Assembly (NCBI GenBank): GCA_964017235.1
Contig: OZ024935.1
Span: 34,017,596-34,081,595 of the forward strand
Source of the DNA: Sabellastarte sp. h YS-2021
Lineage: Eukaryota > Annelida > Polychaeta > Sabellida > Sabellidae
Reading direction: 5' to 3'
DNA length: 64,000 nucleotides
Shown here: positions 58,163-64,000 of the stretch, piece after piece
Position numbering within the stretch: position 1 is the stretch's first letter
How the letters are laid out: each line of letters begins with the position of its first letter
Notes under the pieces: generated by a model
Seen by the model: the letters and a program-made list of their open reading frames with translations, nothing else
What the model was told of the DNA's origin: nothing
Database searches by the model: none
Made by a program: the position numbers and the translations under genes

Positions 58163-58445
58163 GTGATTTTCAGAGTGGTCCATTTTAGTGTTGGTACATC
58201 CCATTTTTTTTACAAACCACAGATATTTTTATCCTAAACATACTTGGAAAGGTTAAAATTTTCATCAAAGAAACAGTTGTTTTTGTAAAGTTAAGCCATA
58301 TCCAAGAAACAAATGTGCCTTTGTGTTCATTTGACTTAAAATCCAATGTTGATGAGTCAAAAGACCTTTTATTAAATTATAATAATCAATTCCTCAGCCA
58401 AATTATAATGTATATGTTAAAAATTCTAACATAAATATACTTTTT

Positions 58446-58640
58446 ATTGCGTAAAATAGCCTTACCTTATCCTCACAAGTGCTTGTTTGGTTTTGTGGAG
58501 CAAAACACATCGACCGACAAGAATTTTTTAAAGGAATATTCTTGTCACGAGAGGTGACCCCTTGTCTGCGCATGTCCGCGCTTGCGCAGTAGTCGTTGTC
58601 GACAGACGAATGTCGAGAGTTCTTCATTATATTTTTGGTC
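58446..58640. repeat. Left inverted terminal repeat of DIRS E
   Basis: Starts ATTGCGTAAAATAG and contains CCTTATCCTCACAAGTGCTT and GCGCATGTCCGCGCTTGCGC. It lacks the TGACGTCA block of A, B and D. Confidence 0.88.
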
Positions 58641-61600
58641 GATATGGGAGCAACACGTACTTTTCCTTATTATCGTCCATTCACGGATGAAAATCTATGA
58701 AGTTTTGAAGCGTGCAAGCGTGCACCTACCTGTAGTTGTCCATTATTCGACTGGTACTACCACTATTTTGCCTCCCTTGTCCTGAAAAGGGTCAGAATAA
58801 GATGTGCAAGAAGATGTTGCTGTAAAGTCTTCAGTGGAAGACGTGTATATCTTCGCTGTACTCACCCATTATTTGACTGGAACTACCTCCGTGTCGATGA
58901 AAGGTATGCAGAGAAGAGCTCCCGTAGTTTTCAGTGGAAAACTGCTTTATTGTCCCATAATTGATGACATAACATGAGTATTAGCGTATGCTCAAAAACA
59001 AAGAAGAAAGAATGCAGTTGTCTTTGCAACGGAGGTCGTAGATTCTTTACTGTGGGTGGAGCGCCACTCTGGTACAGTAACAGGTCTCCCTCCAAAAGAA
59101 CGACTACAGAAGCCTATCCACTGATCCTTGCAGTTATTATTTTGCTTCCCAGCAGGTACAGTGAACTTCCTGCTTCTCAGACATGAAAATAAGGACAGAT
59201 TACCTTCATTTGCTGTAGATTTAGATGAAGATCCAACAGACATCTTTGGGGCAGTATGTGCACTGCTTGTCTTTTCAGCCCTGTTGAAGAATTGAACCTT
59301 CCTATGACCATGTCTCCAATGGAAGGAATACTGTGACTTTTGAGTTAATTCTTCTGCAAACTCAACGAAGATCAATTTTGTCCTACTAACTACAAGATTT
59401 CATCGTACCACTCTTCCTAGTTTACCAGGAGAGAGGGATTCAGAAGAACGTGGCTACATTAATGCAAGTCACCATGGAGGCTCTTCTTGCAGAAGTTACT
59501 GGCAGTGATGGGAGATTTTCATTGCCATCCCAGAGTTGTGCGAATCTTGAGACGGAGTTGGCGAATTACTCCCCAATCGAATTCACCAATGCCTGTACTA
59601 CCCACAATGCAAAGCGATGACGTCAGACAGGAAAACATGGCTACAGTAGCCTTACGTCTTGATGATTCGCGAGTTGTAACATTTTAGTTAAGAGCTTATT
59701 TCACGTTTAAACATTTTATTTTGCAGCAATTTGGATGTGTTTTACAAAACTATAAATACCAAAGCACCATTTTATGTTATAAAAAGTGAAAATAGATTCT
59801 CTTATATCCAAGAAAAACGGCCATACTCGAATCAACAATACCCTCGAATCAAGGATACTTGACTATACTAAATATACCGCTTAAATGCTTCAAAAGAAAG
59901 CGATTCATCCACTCAACAATTGCAGAACTACAGGTTCCTATGGCAGTTTATTTCTTGTATAGAAACTCGGCTAATGACGACCTGTGATAGATCTCAGTGT
60001 CCTGAATTGATTTCTAACTACGACTTCAACGGTCATTGCCCACGAGTGAAGTTCGTTTACTATGTCAATAAATACCTGCTTGTCGCATCATTTAAACTGG
60101 AGACAGCAGAAATTATTAGAAATTCGGTTACAAAAGATGCGTTCTTCTATGTACCGACTCACCAAGATTTTAACATCTACTTCAGTTTAATGTACACGGT
60201 CAAACCTATCAGTTCAAAGCAAAACTCTTTCTTCAGTCTCCCGGAATAGGAGTTCACCATATACCTAAACCACTGGTTGTTTAGTGTACGTAAAAGACAC
60301 CAGTATTGGGTTCAAACCACAGAACTCATCCAATTTTTCTTCAACTGGGCTTCGTGATATCGATTTCCTAGGTTACCACTGCATTTTGGTATCAGGAAAT
60401 TTCTTTCACCATATACCTAGACTACTGGTTGTTTCGTGTACGTAAAGGACACCAGTATTGGGTTCAAACCAAAGAACTCATCCAATTATTCATCAACTGG
60501 GCTTCGTGATATCGATTTCCTAGGTCACCACTGCATTTGGTACCAGGAAATTTCTTTCTACCTCGAATAAATTAAATACCTGAGAATCTATTCAAGACAT
60601 GGCGATCTCATCACAATCAACCCCAAGGTTGCTTATATCCCAGGTAGGGATACTAGCATCTTTGGAAAAGACTATACCAATGGGTCAGTTATGTATGTGT
60701 GCCTTTCAGTGGTATCAAGAAAAAACTGGCAATATCTCCAGTCACTAGTTGTGAGAGTTCCAGTTTCAAATCCTTCTGAAAAAGCATATTCAGTGGTGGA
60801 AAATGCCAAAAAATGGAAATAGGATGACTTTTCCATTCACAGGTGCACTATTCCCTTATTTTCGTAGATGTATTAAACCAGGGTTGATGATCCCATCTTA
60901 AAGCATCACAGTCAGTGGCTTTGGACAGTTAAAAATGTATATATTACATTTCAATGTCATACAACTGAAGGCAGTGTGTTCAGCCCTTAAAAGCCTTCAA
61001 CATCATCTCCAGAAGAGATAAAGGTTTGGCGCATCCTGGCCTACTGCAATCTTTGAAATATACTCATAAGAGACAGAAATATTCTGGGGTTGCTTAAATG
61101 TCATACTCAATGATCTCTACAGAAGGGCCAAAAGTAATCTGTACAGAATGATTCTTACTCCCTTTATGGTTCAAGTTTGGCACTAATCAACAATAGATGT
61201 TTCATGCAGGTATGCTGCATCTTGGCCTACTGCAATCTTTGAAATATTCTCATATGACCCAGATATATTCAGGGTTGCCTAGATGTCATGACAGCCTCTC
61301 CACAAAGAACGAAATAATACAGACAGGATAGTCTCTTCATCTTTAAATATTCTATTTGATTTACATAGTTTGTCAAATACCAATGGTAGAGATGTTTGCC
61401 ACCAATATGACTCATAAACTTCCATTCTATGTTGCCAGTCCCGGATGCAAATGCTCTGAACATAGATGCATTAAACATCTTGTTGGAGGTCCTGGACTGC
61501 TAGGCCTTTTGTCCTATACCACTTATTCCAAAAAGTCATTGAACAAGTGAACACCAGGTACAAAATGATTGTAGTGGCCCCTTGGTGGCCCATGATGCAT

Positions 61601-63410
61601 TGGCTTTGGGGTCTGGTGAGTCATTCAACCAAACCTCCATTACAGCTACTTCACTGGTCTCAGAAACAGCCATTCAGTCAGAAATACCATCTGAATCTGT
61701 TGCATTGGCACCTTCATGCTTGGCACCTTAACTCCACTCAGAATCTCTTATATCATTCTCTGAGCAAGGGGTAGAGAGATTTAGGGCATCTCAAGGACCC
61801 TCATCTTCGAATGTATGAGTCATGAGGGGCCTTTTTGAGCTCTGGTACCCACAGAATAAGGTGGCCATCTCAGAGCCTACTGCCTCAAATATACCAGATT
61901 TTTTGATCCATTTACTTGCAAAAATCTGAAACCTGTCACTATTGTTGGCATTGCAGCAGCCATAGCTGATCATTTACATTTTTTGTGCAGGAGTTGAGCA
62001 AAAGCCTGGGTCTTTATAGGCCTATTGCAAGTGTTTATAGAGAGAAGCCCACTGCTAACAGAGGTGTAGCATCAAGGGATTTGCCTTTGCTTCTGTTGGT
62101 TTTCATAAAGGCTCCTTATTAACCTTTAAAGGAGGTCAAAAAAAAAAAAAAAAGTTTGACTTGTAAGACTGTTGCAATGGCATTGGAAGTGTATTCTGGG
62201 ACTTTGGCTCCTTCAGACACAAGCCTCATAGGAAGGAGGTTACAGTTTCTCCCTCCTACCTACCTTTTCAGCAAGGACCTATTAGCCTCAATTGGTCTAG
62301 ATTGGCTCCAGTGGTCACTTCAGCTCTAGATCATTCCTGAACTCAAATTGCCTGGACACATGTTTTGTTGTCCTCCTACAGCACTTACATCCTTCTTGGA
62401 CAGGACTACTGCTTGGAGAAAAGGGAAAGTCTCCTTCTCCTGCCTTTTAGTGCTAAGAATCAGTTGGCTTCTGATGCCCCAGATGGCTCAAACCAGTAGT
62501 CATTCCAGCTCACAAACCTTTCTTGAGCTGACGTTGGACTGATGTTGTGACACTCTGCCCTCTTACAGTACTCAGTTACCATCAAGACAGTACAAGTACT
62601 TCAAGGAGGTGAAGAATCTCTTGCTCATATCTTTTAAGGAAGGCTTGATGGAGATATCTTGTGTTCTGCTATCTCTTCCTGGATCAATCTGGATGCATGA
62701 TTATATTGCCAGTCCTTTAATTCTGATTCTCAGAATCCATACATTGAGACACATATTACATCCATGGCTGCCTCTTTAGTTTTCAAGAGTGGGGTCTTAC
62801 CTGAGCAGATATCAAATTCTTGTTATTGGAAGACCCACAATTCTTTACTACATTCCACTCGAAGATGTAGCTTTGCAATCCCATGACCAGTCCATGAACA
62901 AATTGGGTCTTGTGGATTCACCTCAGCATGTAGTCAATTTTCTGTGTATTTATGCATGTTATTCATATGACTCGCATATTTATGTTCTCTCCAGTTATAC
63001 AAGTGTTGTGTCACTGACATATGTCTTTCTTAACTTACATATGGCCCCATATCTGCAGTTTATGCAGTTCAGTTTGCCTGCTTGGAGATATTCCCATTGT
63101 CAGATGATGACATCTTGTTTGGGGAGTCATGCAGACATCTCCGTCCAATACTGGGTGATGGTTAATACTGCTATATGATTTGTTGTAAAATTGTCCACAA
63201 CAGCAGCAACAATGACGACCACATCATGGATCTCTTGTTGAGGTTAGCAAATTACTTATCTGTGATGAAGAAGTAATATATAACCTAAGATGTGGCGGAT
63301 GGAAGCTTATCTTATTCTCTTATCAAGTGCTTTATTTGGTGACCCCTTGTCTGACAATCATCTAACAGTGTGGTCAAAACAAATACCCTCCACCTGTTAT
63401 GGTTGTATTC

Positions 63411-63515
63411 AAGCACTTGTGAGGATAAGGTAAGGCTATTTTACGCAATAAAATGTAACAAATTTTATTGTAATTTAACTTTTTATAAGTTAAATACTTA
63501 CCTTATCCTCACAAG
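63411..63515. repeat. Internal complementary region of DIRS E
   Basis: AAGCACTTGTGAGGATAAGG, complement of the left end (TTTTACGCAAT), AAA, then complement of the right end (ATGTAACAAATTTTATTG) up to CCTTATCCTCACAAG. Confidence 0.88.
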
Positions 63516-63559
63516 GATAAACCCACCCTACCTCCCCGCATAATTTGTTTTCTGGGGAC

Positions 63560-63780
63560 CAAAAATACAATGAAGAACTCTCGACATTCGTCTGTCGACA
63601 ACGACTACTGCGCAAGCGCGGACATGCGCAGACAAGGGGTCACCTCTCGTGACAAGAATATTCCTTTAAAAAATTCTTGTCGGTCGATGTGTTTTGCTCC
63701 ACAAAACCAAACAAGCACTTGTGAGGATAAGGTAAGTATTTAACTTATAAAAAGTTAAATTACAATAAAATTTGTTACAA
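63560..63780. repeat. Right inverted terminal repeat of DIRS E
   Basis: Complement of the left repeat with about one difference, extended by the AT-rich segment TTAACTTATAAAAAGTTAAA and ending near GTTACA. Confidence 0.88.
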
Positions 63781-64000
63781 TTGGCACCTAAGAATCTATC
63801 AGAATGCTAATTAATTAACTAAACTGTAGGGTTAAAACTGAAAAGGTCCTCATAATTGAAAATTCAGTGAAACCTCTATTATCCAAACAGGTAGGGAGAT
63901 TTTGTTTGGATATTAGAAGACTCGTGAAATAGAAGAGGTAGTTTATTACAAAACTACAGGGAACTACAAAATCAGGAGTGGTGATGATTTCACAAAAACA
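63781..64000. other. TSC1 intron sequence right of DIRS E
   Basis: AT-rich; nothing recognised. The next TSC1 exon lies beyond the window. Confidence 0.45.

Larger units (their letters stand above)
58446..63780 (+). mobile_element. DIRS-type retrotransposon E, heavily broken, sharp ends
   Basis: A 5.3-kb element with inverted terminal repeats 58446-58640 and 63560-63780 that differ at about one position in 180 bp, and an internal complementary region at 63411-63515. The inside is so decayed (dozens of breaks) that only traces of RT/RNase H and recombinase can be matched to B between roughly 60050 and 62900. A segment of about 160 bp is duplicated in tandem near 60245-60560. The old interior with young ends suggests a nonautonomous line. 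Confidence 0.82.

Noticed and set aside
59487-60249. Short frames in the left part of DIRS E as host genes
   Set aside because: They lie inside the element bounded by its terminal repeats and show no host family similarity.

Overview
The window is a stretch of animal genomic DNA, most likely from a bivalve or other mollusc. It carries one host gene on the + strand, the tuberous sclerosis complex gene TSC1 (hamartin). I traced thirteen coding exons from 5749 to 58162, about 790 codons with consistent splice phases. The C-terminal part, including the usual coiled coil, lies beyond the right edge. The long AT-rich introns, the 5S- and tRNA-derived SINEs, the Helitron-like elements with tandem-repeat cores and the many tyrosine-recombinase retrotransposons suggest a mollusc. 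I cannot name the species.

Layout. 1-5700: 5' flank or intron with a degenerate 42-bp minisatellite, an inverted-repeat MITE, a roughly 152-bp repeat and a small Helitron-like element. 5717-9200: exons 1-5, with a possible DNA transposon in intron 1 and a 5S-derived SINE in intron 3. 9201-33452: a 24-kb intron 5. It holds a 5'-truncated CR1-type LINE (minus strand), a hAT-type MITE, a tRNA SINE, and a 14.7-kb Helitron-like shell (15760-30469). The core of that shell is a roughly 165-bp satellite into which two DIRS-type retrotransposons have inserted. A PIF/Harbinger-type MITE follows. 33453-37912: exons 6-10, with another 5S-derived SINE. 37913-54504: a 16.6-kb intron 10 with a 149-bp satellite and a decayed DIRS-type element (41589-53825) that contains a whole-looking younger one (46952-53136). 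54505-58162: exons 11-13. From 58446 a further decayed DIRS-type element with well-preserved ends runs to 63780.

The five DIRS-type elements (called A to E here) all lie in the same direction as TSC1. They show the family's hallmarks: inverted terminal repeats, an internal complementary region carrying both termini, Gag, reverse transcriptase/RNase H, and a tyrosine recombinase in a frame that overlaps the RT frame. B and D look whole; A, C and E are broken. The most interesting signals are: a Cys-rich segment conserved between B and D (and partly A) in the recombinase frame; trinucleotides at the left insertion borders that match the termini junction in the internal region; two insertions at the same position of neighbouring satellite monomers; a clean empty-site match proving the ends of the Helitron-like shell; and a conserved pyrimidine-tract/A-G-tract motif behind the recombinase gene.

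All identifications come from reading the sequence and from memory of protein families. No database search was run.
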